A stretch of DNA of 64,000 nucleotides from Lactarius indigo. Its lineage: Eukaryota; Basidiomycota; Agaricomycetes; Russulales; Russulaceae. Location: contig JAFKAC010000064.1 of the NCBI GenBank assembly GCA_025766275.1, positions 1 to 64,000 on the forward strand. Reading direction: 5' to 3'. The notes under the pieces are model-generated. The model was not told the DNA's origin. It saw nothing but the letters and a program-made list of their open reading frames with translations, and did no database searches. The position numbers were made by a program, and so were the translations under genes. Below are positions 1-12,577 of the stretch, piece by piece (positions within the stretch are counted from its first letter, which is position 1; each line of letters opens with the position of its first letter).

Positions 1-274
1 CTGGCGGTTGGCCTTCGCCATCTGTGGCATTTGAAGTCTCCGACACCTGGGATTTTGCCTCATGCTTGAATGTGCAGTCGAACAAGCGGTCGCAAGCACC
101 AGTCGACCAATAAAAAGAGCAGATTCCTCTGGGAACTCCAGTTAGGTCGATAGGCGGTGTGCCACCACGGCCATCGGCGCCTCCCCGAACACCTCGACTC
201 CCACGGCCTCGGGGACCTCCGCTTCTTGCTCCGCTTCCACATCCGCGGCGGCCACCAGAACTATTTGCTGACAT
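1..274 (-). CDS. ZNFX1-like helicase, copy A (N-terminal exon only)
   Basis: First exon of the leftmost member of a three-gene tandem array; the rest lies beyond position 1. The start codon is the cat at 272-274, in the same context (ttgctgacatttgaaag) as the start of copy B at 11022. The frame is open to the edge. It encodes a short Arg/Gly-rich tract, then a CCCH zinc finger spaced C-x8-C-x5-C-x3-H (CSFYWSTGAC then CTFKH) at about 75-135. The RGG tract is more diverged than in the other copies. After the finger the protein leaves the copy B/C sequence (SQVSETSNATDGEG), so this copy may differ in structure. Family knowledge suggests an RNA-associated SF1 helicase; only the RNA-binding N-terminus can be seen here. 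Confidence 0.75.
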   Translation of the reverse strand, partial: MSANSSGGRRGCGSGARSGGPRGRGSRGVRGGADGRGGTPPIDLTGVPRGICSFYWSTGACDRLFDCTFKHEAKSQVSETSNATDGEGQPP

Positions 275-1388
275 TTGAAAGAGTAAAGCTCAGATAAAAA
301 TGTGAGACGGGCTAGGGGAAGTTGAGGATAATGATAGGGGTCAAGCAGTAAGCCGAGCGAGCGCCTGCGTGGCGAGCGAGCCACACGCGGCTTCAGCGCG
401 ATGCCATCCTGATGCTATCCTGGACTTACCATTGGTTCACTACATGCGGTAAGCCGCAAATGTAGCCCGTTTCTATAGGGCGGCAGAGAACCCTATTCTA
501 CAGGAAATGACGTGTTACCGGATTCCAAGGAGAATGCTTGCATGCCGAATACCCACCCCAACAGAATATACTTCTAGTCTCCCAAAAGCCTATCCACCCT
601 TGATTACAAGACGTAGACACAGAAAAAAAGAACCCTCATGGACTTTGAGTCATTATTCTAGAATGGTAGTAGAATGGAATAAGTGTGGGTGGGGCTCAGC
701 CAGCGGGAAGACATTGCAATGCAATTTCAACATATCGATGAAAATGGTGTTTGTCGCAATATCGCCGAGAAGAGACACCTTCCGTACACACCCGCTGTAT
801 GATACGTCCCCCTGAGTCATATTCCAGGACCCGTGACCGGATGACCCTCCGCAAACTCTAGTACTTAAGGACGAAACATTGACCTTGGGGGCTGCCATGG
901 GGTAAGCTTTCGCCCCCGACGCAAGTGCTGAAGGAATATGCCGAATCTTATGGCCTGTGTAGTCGCCATGAGTCTGTGTAGACTTGATCGAAGCATTCAT
1001 TGAGCGGCAGGAAGCAGTAGCCAATGAGGGGTGCATCAGCAGAGTTCGCGAAACTTGAGCGTTCCCTATTAAGTCGAGTACCGTAAGCACTAGCCGTGAT
1101 CGTCGAACTACTGTAACCCCGACATAATCTGATTATCGTTGTCCCTAAGTGCAAGCTCCGCAAGGACTATAAATATCGTCCTAATGACACCTCAGCTATA
1201 GCGCGAATGAAAGCCTCCATCCATCATTGAAAGAAGGTCCGCCGCATATGAGATCTCCTTCTGTTTCTTGTTCTGTTTATATGTTAGAACAGGACGGGCA
1301 AAATCATGGTGGAATAGATGAACCCGTTGAACAAGTTATGTAGTCAATATTTCGATTTCGATTTTGTTGTATGATACTGTTTTTTTTT
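275..1388. other. Spacer upstream of copy A
   Basis: No gene recognised. It must contain the 5' UTR and promoter of copy A, and it is homologous to 11023-11990 and 20702-21560. A T-rich run at 1380-1390 ends at a cag that could be a splice acceptor or the edge of the small ORF that follows. Open frames on either strand here look like chance ORFs. Confidence 0.4.
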
Positions 1389-2128
1389 TCAGATCTCCGT
1401 GTAACGCTGCGACCAGCCTGAGTGAGGCAGCCTCGACCTTTGGGCATTTTTTAGAACGATAACAACTTCGATAACAGCTGATTGATGGTGTCCACCGATT
1501 ACATGCAACTGACTAACGTCTTGCTGATAAAGACAAATCCTAACATAGCACCAAGCTTTGCACGATGTGGCACCACTAGTACCGTGACAAAGGACGATTC
1601 TGTTCGGGGTTCCTACCATGACACCCATAGCATGAGGTCACGACGGAATCCAGAAGTATGGTGTCGAATAATTGCGATAGGAAGCCCGCTGCCCGCAATT
1701 TCTGATAACGGCAATCCAAGCCATGAAGCACGAAGCATATGCATGCTGCTCAAAGGGCTCAAGACACTGGGAAAGGTCCTACACTATTACTGCATTGATA
1801 CAGCGCCCTGGAACCGCGGCACAACATTCCGTCCGATCGATGGTGGACAATCGCAACACAAGCACACTCAGGTTCCGCAAAGTGTGAATCGGATCTCCGA
1901 GACAGACTTGCAGGGCCACTCGATTTCTGAGGCCGGACAAAATAGTTTGGATGGCCCATTTGACTGACTCAGTTCGCGACGTACATCGTTCACAGCCGTA
2001 GAGATCGAAGTGATATCGGTAGTTATAGTAGTGAGTGAAGATTGTCGTGCCGGTGTCTTCATGTCATGACTTTCGGGCAGTACAATACGTCGTCGTGATG
2101 GCGATGATGAGGCATCTACTGTAGTCAT
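1389..2128 (-). pseudogene. Small hypothetical gene or remnant, unit A
   Basis: Two minus-strand coding-like blocks. One begins with an ATG at 2126-2128 and encodes about 85 residues rich in Ser/Thr (MTTVDASSSPSRRR, then SSLTTITTDITSI). The other ends at 1389 (QSAVIEVVIVLKNAQ, finishing GWSQRYTEI). The corresponding stretches of the other spacers (12022-12261 and about 21660-22340) are recognisably homologous but shifted by indels, and the 12,040 copy shows a clear hydrophobic segment (TPSIAVTIVAIIVL). The ancestor may have been a small membrane-anchored protein with introns. Open frames do not line up between copies, so a pseudogene is more likely than an active gene. No family recognised. 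Confidence 0.3.
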
Positions 2129-3054
2129 CTTCGAATAGAAACCGTTGGTCCTGCGCTACTGAAAATGACTAGTCAGATCTAGTCGGACTACGTGCCGGTG
2201 GGATTTATCCGTCGAGAATGTACCGCCCATTCCCCAAAAAAGTGAAGCTTCCCTCCTCTCACGTTGTTGTCTCAGGGTGAGGGGTATGCTGGGTGCGCGT
2301 CAGGGTTGCATTGTTGCCGAATCTGGGACGGCTTGCTGCCCTATGGCATACCAGTTCTGTACCCCAAGGCGCACAGGAAGGAAATCGAAAAGAGGGTAGA
2401 CAATAATATGGGTTAAGCGATGGTACAATGGAGCGGCCGATATATGAAGACCCGACACTCACGGACATCGATAATCTCTGCTTCGTTGTCACCTCTCACA
2501 GGAAAGAAGTTACAGCTACATTTGGGGGGCACATGGTAGTTCTAATCGTTGGTTCGCGCGGCACACTCGGTGGAGGGGGTTAATGGGTGGGGAGCACCGA
2601 TGGTCGTGGTAGCGAGCGCTGTTAGCTCTTGCAAGTCGTCAGCATGGCGGGAGCGGGCCCGATTGTTGGAGATGTGTTAATTGGGCTCACCCACCCTGTT
2701 GTAGTTGCGATCATTCGGGGCAGGAGGAAAGAGACGAAGAAGATGGAACGGATGATGTATAGTAAGCATGCACAACTTATGCGCGTTGTGAGTGCACGAA
2801 TTGTGCTTACAGTACTGTAAGCACTGTCACGCGGATTAGAAAGGTGTACCACCGTGACTCGAACTGTAGTAAAGAGTGCTACAGTAACTCATCATTTACT
2901 CCTACAGACTCGTACTACGTACTAAGATCAACCCTTCCAGTCGTGGCATATCCAAAGCGTATCCTGGGGCTGCAGTGCCAATATATCTCAGAAACTAGTC
3001 GTAGATACCGCAGCCTTCCCTCCACGTGCCGACCGACCCCGTCCACTCGGCGAC
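2129..3054. other. Spacer between copies A and B
   Basis: No firm gene. A minus-strand ORF at 2622-2852 (including MIATTTGWVSP) matches a hydrophobic ORF at 22981-23211 and is probably a decayed exon of the duplicated unit. The 2860-3054 part is the 3' flank of copy B and aligns with 12450-12577. Confidence 0.35.
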
Positions 3055-6000
3055 CTATGTTCGACCTATGGCTTCGAACTCCATCGCTCGCGTATTTGAA
3101 TGATGTAGCTGATAGCCGGTGCCACCAATCGGGGCCCTGCACTCTGGGCAATGCGCCGCTTGCGCTGCAAGTCCGCACTGTAAAGGTTCGATGAGCTGGA
3201 TTTGGGGGACCGAAGAGGTTTACGGACGTTAGCGATTACGAACGTATGTCCGTTCTGGCAATTGAAGAAGTGGCCGCTAGGCGCTGCGAGCAATATACCG
3301 TCATCGATACTCCTTGTTGAGAATTGAGGACTTACGGAACTCGAATGATTTCACGATATCTTGTTTTTCTTTCAGAGACAAGGGCTGGTATCCTCCTTCA
3401 ATGCGGAGATATGTCGCCAGGGCTTCATACTCCTTTAGGAATTTGTCTCCCTTTTCGCCGCAGTTTTTCGTGAACCACTCCCTCTCGGATTTTATCTCAT
3501 CTGTGTTGGTGACCGGGCGACTGCGAATGTATGTCGTCTCAAGCCCTTTCATCTCGCGCTTAACTGTGTCCGCCTCTAACTGTGTCTTGGTGCTCAATTC
3601 GTTTCGGCGATCGTTGTTGATGAGACCTTGTCGCGATAGAAGTGTGCGTTCCGCAAGAATTTCGAACCGGAACAGCTCTAACTTGCCGCGGAGGATGTTT
3701 ACCCCAGCCTGAGCCGCCAAACGAGACGCCGATGATTTCTCCGCGATCTTGAGAGCCTTCTCCGCGTCACGAATGCAGGACTCGTAGATGAACGACACGA
3801 AAGACTGCCATAAGCGTTCGTGGCGGAGTGCGGCTTCGTCTCTGGAGGTGACACTAAGACCTTCGATACGGCTCTGCGCGATTTGCGCCAACATGTACCG
3901 CAATTCGAGAGTCAGGAAGAAGGCTTCGACTTGAAAACGCGTATCGGCATTATGCGGAGGTTGGCCAATCTTCTTGTTCACTTCCAGCATCGCTACGGGT
4001 TCAGGTGTGTCAGTAGCCCGGTCTGGATCGCTTGCTATTGCGGAAAGTTCGAGGCGATAGAGTGTTGCAAGTGCCGCGCCATACGCCTTCACATGGGGTC
4101 CGCGGGTCCGTGCGACATCGGTAACCTTCTTGTAAAGCTTGAGGAGGTCACGGACGACCTTGTTCCATGCTCTTCCCTCCTCTCCGGAAAAGCCATGGAC
4201 GTTCCTCATGCTCGCCTGGGCTATTTCGTCATGGGGAAGCGGCTCGGACTCCGGGCCAAATCGGGTCCTGCGATGGGCGTCGAGGGCGTCGAAGTCGTCT
4301 GCATTCTCAGATGGCGGTTTGAAAGCGATTGACTTTGCTTCGCCCTTCGCGGTGTCGAGTCTCCTCGAAAATTCTTCGATTTCGGGGCCGACCTTTTCTA
4401 TCGCGGACGACATTGTGCTTGCCACATTTTGTTCTAGGATATCTAGGGTTGCTCTCTTTGTAACGCGGCCATATCGGAGGGCGGTGATCGGTCCACGGCA
4501 GGTGGGGCAGGAAGGAGGCGTTTGGAAGTTCACCGGTGGCGCCTTCACGGCCGTGAAAGTGCCCATGGCATCCGACTCGTAGTATTCCGACATGTTACAA
4601 TGGCCGTCTAGCGTTTCAACCGTGAAAATATGTCCGCATTCCAATTTGATGAGACGCTCTGAGACATCATCAGAGCTAAGATCGATCTCGTCCAGACGCC
4701 TTTGCATAATGAAATCGACGATGTCGGCTTTACGTTCGTCCGGAAGGCATACGACGCATGTCTGCTGTTCGCAGGGTTCTCCGCAGACTATAAAACACGG
4801 TATGAGATCCAGCTAGCGGGAAAAAATCGTAAAGAGGGAAGACACGTACTCGACGGACACACATGACCGCACTCTAGCTGTCTTTCGCAAGCCTTGTCGC
4901 AGGGTAAGCGAGAACATATCTGCCAATTACAAATTAGTCTCAAATGAGGAAATCTCGGTCCTTTTTTTAAACTCACCGAACCGCATACGACCGGACATGA
5001 GTGATGAGGACAGCGCCATTCACATGGCTCCATACACGGTGGGCAGGGCTCCCAGCATTCCTTTTGGCATTTCTGGTGGCCACACCGCTGCCGGCATGAT
5101 TGTGAACACTTTGGGTTGCACGAGTGATCCGAAGAACAAGCGAGGCCACACAAGTGTCGGCACTTGAGCGTTCGTTCGCAGAGATGACTTTTGTGGTGTG
5201 TGCGAACAAGGGGAAGAGCGCCCACACCGGGCGTTGCATTATCGCGCGTGACCTGCTGGCACTCGTGGCATCGAGATTTACACGTCCGGCTGCAGCACGT
5301 GGTTTGGCTTCCGCAAATTTCTTTGCATTCGAAGTTGGTGGGGTCCCTGCTACAACCCATGATGCCGCTGTGTTCGCAACCTGGTAGACGCTTCGGCACT
5401 TGAGCGACGCATTTAACCGTCTCCAAATTCCCGAGTCTATGACTGGAGAGTACGTCAAATGGGACCTAGAAGGACCATTTCGGGAGGCACTTGCCAAGGA
5501 ACGGATTTCGCAACGTGTCCGCATGGAAGCTCGACGTCGTACACGGGGAATATACAATTCCCGCAATCTTCAGAGCACAGCTTCGAGCACGGATGAGCCC
5601 TGGGACAGGTAACCTTGACACAGGGCTGATTGCATTTCATCCTTCGGTGATTATCTAGGTCGGTGTGACACTGAAACGCTTCGGTCAGTTGGCGCATGAC
5701 GTGTACGGGAAATAATATACCATTGAGGGACATACGTGTCCACATGACAGACTATATTCGCATGGTCGGAGACAGCCACCTCCTGGAGCAAGCGTAGGTA
5801 ATTGTCCCGGCTCCGAGATCAGTTGTCTTTCGTCGGGGTGACGTAAGCAGACGATTGGGAAAGCGTAACCGAGCTGATCTTCTTTCTCCATCTCGTCCAA
5901 GACGGTCCTCCATGTCTCGTTCCTCCTGAGGTTCGAAGCGTTTCCAAGGATGTAAAGACCGTGCTTGGCTCGGGATAAAGCAACGTTTATCCTATTGCAG

Positions 6001-9000
6001 CTCTGGAAAAATCCAAAGGCCATCAGCTTTGACTTCGCGAAAATACCAAGCTGCGTACTTTCAAAAAGCCAATCGAGGATTTGCCTTCCTCGAATGTGCC
6101 CGAATTTCTGACCAATGAAATGATCACGATCTTGGCCTCCTGACCTTGGAAAGTGTCTACTGTTCCGATACGGATCTTTAAACATGATGAGCGGTCAATC
6201 ATCGGAGGTCCACGGTGGAACCTACGTGTCGAGCAACTTGAACTTGAGCAAATCCTATCTCGTCGTCGCCTGCGAGTCCCGTACGCTCTAGTTGCTCTTC
6301 GTCGCGTTCATCCACACTAACCGCAATTTTGAGGTCTCTCATAGCCGCGCGAACCTTTTGCAGTTGGCCTAAGTAAGCGCAGAGCACGGCAATATCTCCA
6401 GCACCGTCGTAGGAACCCTGCTTAAGGAAGTATAATACAAGGTCGCGTATCATAGAAACCTGATAGAATAGATAGGTTTTGAGGACTGGTGTGCATGAGT
6501 GTAGTTTAATACGCAGACGTACTTCGAACATGTTGTATTTCGACACCGAGTCGTCTTCAGAGTTCTCCGGATTGTTGTGGGAAAAGAAGAAGACGTTTTT
6601 CTCCATTCCTTGCACGGCAGGATAACCTTGAACAATTTCGTTGTCCTCAAGCTTAGGGTATAAGATCGTCCTGAGTGGGCGCGTAAGACCGCGACTGATC
6701 TGTCTACGAGATGGAACTGCGTACCGTACGAAGTGGGAGATGCTGGGTCGCATTCTCCGCTGTACGTTGATCTGCGACATGCACATTCCCCCATCGGAAA
6801 GTCGCTCCATAAGAGATCTATCGAACTTGAATAGCTCCCGCCCGGACGTGCTATCCATAGATAAAGCTTTCGGGGTACATTAGCTTTGTGAGACAAAGAA
6901 CGTTAACGACCCACCAAAAGTCGCTAAATTTGGGCGTAATTGGTTAGGATCCCCAATACAGATAAGGTGTTCGACTGATTATTAGGACGATTCGATGAGT
7001 ATAAATACGCGAGGACGCATACTTTATGCAAATACCTGAGGGGACGAGAGAGGCCATAATGTGCGCTTCGAGGACTTGACCAGCCTCCTCAACCATAAGA
7101 ACCCTCGGCCTGACGCTCTACGCAGCCTCGTTAACATCAAACGCGGAGTACAACCATTCCGGACGAACCGTGAGCAGAGAGACAAGTTTGGCCGCGCCTA
7201 CCAATCCGACGATGTCAGGTCGTCACAACTTCGTTGTAAGAGAATACGTACCAGTTGTCGTGCAGGCAATCAGGTCGACACGACTGAGGAGTCTACGTCG
7301 AGCCTACACGATCTCAATACAGTTGGGAGTGCGGGTCACTGAATCAACTCACCTCGTCCTGTATGTCTTCGTAGACTTTGCAAGCGTCCTTGTATTGTGA
7401 TTTTAGCTGGTCGAATTCGGCTAGGAGTGATGTATAAGCTATTTTTCGTATCTCGTCCTCCCAAGATTCTGCAAGGCATTGTCGTTCGGGAAGTGACATT
7501 GACCAGACGTTATAGACGCTTGTCAGTTGTTCAAGGGTGCGGCTTCCAGAGGGGACCAGCGGAATCTGGCCCCCGAAACCAAGTTCTCCAAAGAATACTG
7601 CCCGTGGGTCTGAGTTAGTCCCCTTCTTGCCTGCGGTTTTCTTCGTGGAGGACGGGGGAGGCTGGAGGAATTCAATATCTCGGCCACTCTTCCAAAATCC
7701 ATAAACCCCTGAAATTTCAGCGTCCTGAGAGGTCTTATTTCCCTTCGAAACTCGCTTCCATTCCCCGTTCTCTTTTTCGTCTTCCTTGATGCGCCGAAAG
7801 TACTCCGCAATCCAAAACGGTGGCTCTCTGAAGGAGTCCGCGTGCTGAGGATGTTGAAAATCGAGGTATTTCTCGGCATCTTCCCAAGTTGTCCCGGGGA
7901 GCTGTATCCGATTCATGATGCGCGTCATCTCTTCTTCTACTCGCTTCATGACAGCGTATTCGCGTCTTATGGGTCGATCTAGTTCGCCACGTCCTGAAAG
8001 CTGTTCTAACCTGTATAGGCTGTACTGTTCTAGGCGTTCGTCGGTCGTTCTGGACCCGAGGCGCACTACATTTGTCGTGATTTTGGAGTCGAGAACCGAC
8101 GTGAGCATATGGTCAAGCGCGTGGTTTGTGAACGCAATGAGGACTGAAATCGCGTGAGAGTGGGCATCATATAAATGGCTCCGCTCACCTATTGGCCTTA
8201 TTTTACTCGAGAAGAGGACTCGAAGGATCTCCTTTCCCGTGAAGCTCTAAGACCTATATTAGGGCCAACAAAACGATCGATTTCGCGTCGACGTTCTCCT
8301 TACCTTTCCTGTTCCGGGAGGGCTAGTGACTCGAGATTCAGACGTGAGCGTCTTCAGGAAAATCAAGAACGTACCCTTGTATCAAAGAAACTTCCCGCGT
8401 GAGCGTACCGATGACCGCGTCGACCTGGGATGGATCCAATTCACTCGAACGCAGAAGCTCTTGACGCGCAGTCGCTACAGACGTCGGATCGTTTACGTCG
8501 ACACTCGAAATCGTTTCTCCCGGTCGAGCCAAGCATTGGAGATCATACTTGAACTGCGGAGCGCGCGTGTATCGCGGAGGTCCAACCGGCCGGGAGGCAA
8601 GATTTCCGGAGAACGATATGAAATCAGAGAAAGGAACGGAAGTGGGTTCGACGTCCTTGAGAGTTCGAAGGAACGGGTGGAGAGCCTCAAACATGATGTT
8701 GTTGTCCATCAAGACGGCGAACGTTGACTTGTCGACAGAAATCGGCTGACGACGCAAAGCCATGAGTTCAATTTCGGCATCAAAAAACGAAATTCGAAGC
8801 TGGATTGTGTTTGCATTGGCCTTGGCGAACTCCGCAATGTCCGTACCAAAAGAGACAATAGTTCCGAGGAATACCTGGAATCGACCGGGAGAAATGAGGG
8901 CAAGAGCGACGAGACTTCCTTGTTGCAAGCGCTTAGAATGTTCCCAATATTCAGCTCTCCTTTTTCCAACTTGATCCCGAGCGGCGCCGGGAGGAGGGTC

Positions 9001-11022
9001 GAGTATAAGTCCGACTGTGAAGTTACGGCGCTCGGCCCTTACGGGTGCAAAACGAGCACCGGTGTAAAGTTGAAAGAATACCGAATTAGCGCCAGAGGTC
9101 TTGTACGCGCCGCCTTTCTTTTTTGGCGACAGCAATTTTTCTAGTACTGTGGGTGGCCTCTGGGAGCTAGCTCCGGAGGACCACATAATGTCGAGGTCTC
9201 TCCTGATTTCCCCAACTGATTGCCGAATAGAAGCACTGAGGAGTAACATAATCAGCATAAAGTGATGACGGACGAACGACGGAAACAGTTGCGCACATCA
9301 TCTCTTCCCTCAATAATCGGAACTGTATGTCGAGATGCCGCTCCATAGAATCCACGGGTAAATGGTGAGGCGCAGAAGGAAGAAAGACTGGAAGATAAGG
9401 CGGTAAGGGACATAGAAGTTCGTCGTTCGTTGGTGCGATGCGAATATCGCGGATGTCAGTGAAATCGTTATCGTGGCGAGGTTCTCCTCCAGCGCGCAAT
9501 GTGCCGGGTGGGTCATAGGTTTGTTCCAGTCGTGATGCGAGTGCCTCCTGCATTTGACCGGCGGTGAATGTTCCGCGCGGGATGGATCTCCGCAACTTTT
9601 CTGCGTCTCCGAATTCTCTACCCACGATCTTACTAAGTCGGCTGAGATCCTTCACGAGTTCTCCCAACGTTAAGTTCCGGATCTGCGTGCTGGACGAAGT
9701 GATGGGGTCCTGGAAGGTCGGAGGCGACGCGGTCACAGCCGAGGTCCAAATATTGAACCACGAAAAGAGATCTTCGACCAAGTCATGTAGTTCAGGATGG
9801 TTCTTTATAGCACTTTTAACACGCGCGAAATACCTACCCAGAGTAGTTGAGCGCGGCACCAGAGTAAGGACTGGGTGTCTACTTACTGCGACAGAACAGT
9901 TGAAAGCGTCCCGAAGACCTCCACGCCACTTAATGTGTTCTGCCGAGACACAGGCAAGCCTGGCGAGCGATCCATCCAGGTCTGGGCCGCTATCATCTCG
10001 CGCATACATTCGCGGGTAGTCGAATGAAAATCGTCATAGTTTCTGTCGAGAAGAGCATATATCATGCTGAAATGGCTTATAAGGATCGAGTGTTTGGTGC
10101 GAATACACGATGTGATTTACTTTGTATTTGTATGCATTGTTGTCTTCAGTACCAGGTCTGATGACAAGAACTATGACGTGTCGACAAGGATATCGTCAAT
10201 ATGCATAACTTCCATTTTCACCTGAGACAAACCTCGATAATAGGGAAATACCCCTTCTGGTATGATAGCGTTGACGATCCAGCGCCGGCATTGACAGCGA
10301 CGGGCGAAAATCTCAACACGTCGCCGATGCGTAGTAACGCGTCACCCTATGCACGATGTTACCGTCGAAGCTATTGATTCCAGAAAAGGATTGGACGCAC
10401 GTGAACAATCGTGTCGAGGAATGCCTATCGCAGGAGTGTATGAGATGCGTCACTCAGATGCGCCATTGCGAATCGACTAACCTGAGCCTGATTGGAGTTC
10501 TATGATGCGTGAGCGATTGAGGTCACAGAGTCTGATGATAGTGACACTAACCCATGCTTTGTTTCGAGAATTGACACTTGCAAATATTCGAGAAAATCCC
10601 TCGACATTGCTCGCGTCTTGGAACACGAAGTTGTTGACGAGGTACGGCTTGAGGTGATTATGGGCTTCGTTCGGACGAAGTGTGTGTTGTGAGTCCATGA
10701 CAGAGCCGTTGTTCATGGCTAATCCTTCCCGGGAGAAAAAGTCTGGTGATTGGTCTTCGATCTGTGTGGCGTACACCGAGGCAGTCTCCGACACCTGGGT
10801 TTTTGCTTCGTGCTTGAACGTGCAGTCGAACGAGCGATCGCATGCACCAGTCGACCAATAAAAAGAGCAGATCCCTCTGGGAACTCCAGCTAGGTTGATA
10901 GGCGGTGTGGCACCACGGCCACGGCCATCGGGACCTCCCCGACCTCGCCCGCCACGATACCCACGGACTTGAGGGCCTCCGCGTCCACGTCCGCGGTAGC
11001 CACCAGAACTATTTGCTGACAT
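3055..11022 (-). CDS. ZNFX1-like NF-X1 finger/SF1 helicase, copy B
   Basis: Many-exon gene, roughly 2,100-2,200 residues. Domains in order: RGG box (10890-11010); CCCH finger (about 10815-10875); an N-terminal region with LLRIGDVLRF and GYFPII, typical of the family; then a UPF1-like helicase core. Motif I (GPPGTGK) is mostly in a 19-nt exon at 8304-8322. Motif Ia is TNHALDHML (about 8110), motif II VEEAG (7075-7093), motif III GDPNQLRPN (about 6940), motif V VDTFQGQEAK (about 6150) and motif VI NRINVALSRAKHG (about 5980). NF-X1 Cys/His fingers follow (4850-5800), a RING-like LECGHIFTV...CPTCRGPI (4480-4680), and an RZ finger (NCQNGHTFVIAN...CPECRAPIGG, about 3110-3280). The RZ exons lie beyond an apparent stop at 3301, which falls inside a 52-nt intron (gtaagt...gcag). 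The true stop is TAG at 3055-3057. Fungal relatives Hrr1 and SAD-3 act in RNA silencing; that role here is inferred. Confidence 0.88.
8304..8322 (-). other. 19-nt micro-exon encoding Walker A (copy B)
   Basis: The upstream exon ends ...ataca agg before gtacgt; the 19-nt exon then completes Gly and gives PPGTGK before gtaagg. The next exon starts agcttcacggg (SFTGKEIL) after ttag. The joined motif is GPPGTGKSFTG, the family consensus. The same 19-nt exon is at 17907-17925 in copy C. Confidence 0.8.
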
Positions 11023-12577
11023 TTGAAAGAGTAAAGTGTTCAGAACAATGAGCTAGGGGAAGTTGAGGATGGTGATAGGGATCAAGAGCGACTGCACGAG
11101 CCAGACACACGCAGCTTCGACGCGATGCTATCCTGATGCTATCCCGGACTCACCATTGGCTCACCACACGCAACAAGCCGCAAATGTCGCTCGTTTTGGT
11201 AGAGAGATAGGGAACCCTAATACCTTCCACAGGAAATAACGTCTTCGGTTACGGAATTCCAAATTTCCCCCCAACAGAATATAGTCTTCCAAAAGACGAT
11301 CCACCCTTGATTACAAGACGTAGACACCGATCAAAGTAACCCTCATGGCCTTTGAGTTATTGTTCTAGAAAGGTGATAGGACGGAGGGGAAGTGTAGGTG
11401 GGGCTCGGCCAGCGGGAGACATTGCAATGTGATTTCAACGTGTCGATAAAAACAGCGCCCATCGTAATATCACCAGAAAGAGATACCTTCTATACACACC
11501 GTTGCACTATTCCCCAGAGTCATGTTCCAGAACCGTGCCCAGAAATCCGTCCGCAAACCCAAATACCTGAAGATTGTATTTGGGGTAGCCATAGGATCCG
11601 GGTAAGCCTTCGCTCCTGACGCACACGTCGATAGCATATGCCGCATTTCATGGCCTGCGCAGTCACGCCGTGAATCTGTGTAGTCTCGAGCATTCGTTGA
11701 GCAGTAGGAAGCAGTAGATAACGCAGGGTCATCAACATAGTTCGCGAAAACTCCGTGATTATTGGACCAACCCCGACGTACTCTGATTATTGTTGTCCCC
11801 AAGCACAAGGACCCATAAATATCGCCCTAGTAACACCTCTACTACAGCGCGAATGCAACGAATTCTGAATCCATTATTGACAGAAGGTCCGGTGCATGTG
11901 AGATTTCCTTCTGTTTCTTGTTCTGTTTATGTGTGAGAACAGCACGGACACAAGGACGGACAATTTGGAACAAGTTACGTAATCTAGATTTCGAACCCAT
12001 TTACAGTTTTCGTTTTTTTGTTTAGATGTCGATGTAAATGTTAGGGCCAGTAAGGCAGACTTGGCTCTTAGGCTTGAACATCCTTAGAACGATAATGGCT
12101 ACGATGGTAACGGCGATTGATGGGGTCCACTGATTACATGCAAACAACTCCTCGCCGATACAGCTGGTTCCATAATGATTGTCCCCAGCCATTTTGAGAA
12201 CATAGTCGGACGCCCAAAACTCGAGAGCAGGATTCAGAATTAAGTCGAGGGAGAAATTCACAGGAAATCAGGTCATCTCACAAGATTAAGGTTATATAAT
12301 AGTTATCTTGTAACAATTGGGGTTATGGAATGGTTATCTGTGTTGTTCTGCTCGAGACCTGTGTCATCTCGGTGGCGGAGTTATCCATTCAAACCTCGCC
12401 CATGTCCAAAAAATGGTCACCGGTCACCTACAAGGCTACATGCGTCGCGAGTGTGTAATTTGTAAGCACTGTCACGCGGGTGGACTCTAACAAGCGCCAG
12501 TGCTAACTCAATCTGATCAATTACTCTACAGATTCGTGCTACGTACTAAGACCAACCCTCCAATTTCCTCCATGCAT
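11023..12577. other. Spacer between copies B and C, with small ORF remnant
   Basis: Contains the upstream region of copy B (homologous to 275-1388) and, at 12022-12261 on the minus strand, a 79-codon ORF ending WTPSIAVTIVAIIVLRMFKPK plus about 15 residues. It has one predicted membrane-spanning stretch and a basic flank. It is homologous to 1389-1640 and about 21660-21780 but is open only here. The region near 12280-12450 (AT-rich) marks a deletion relative to the other two spacers. Confidence 0.35.

Noticed and set aside
3301..3303. Stop codon taken as the end of helicase copy B
   Set aside because: It lies inside a 52-nt intron; the next exons encode the RZ-type zinc finger. The same holds for 12904 in copy C.
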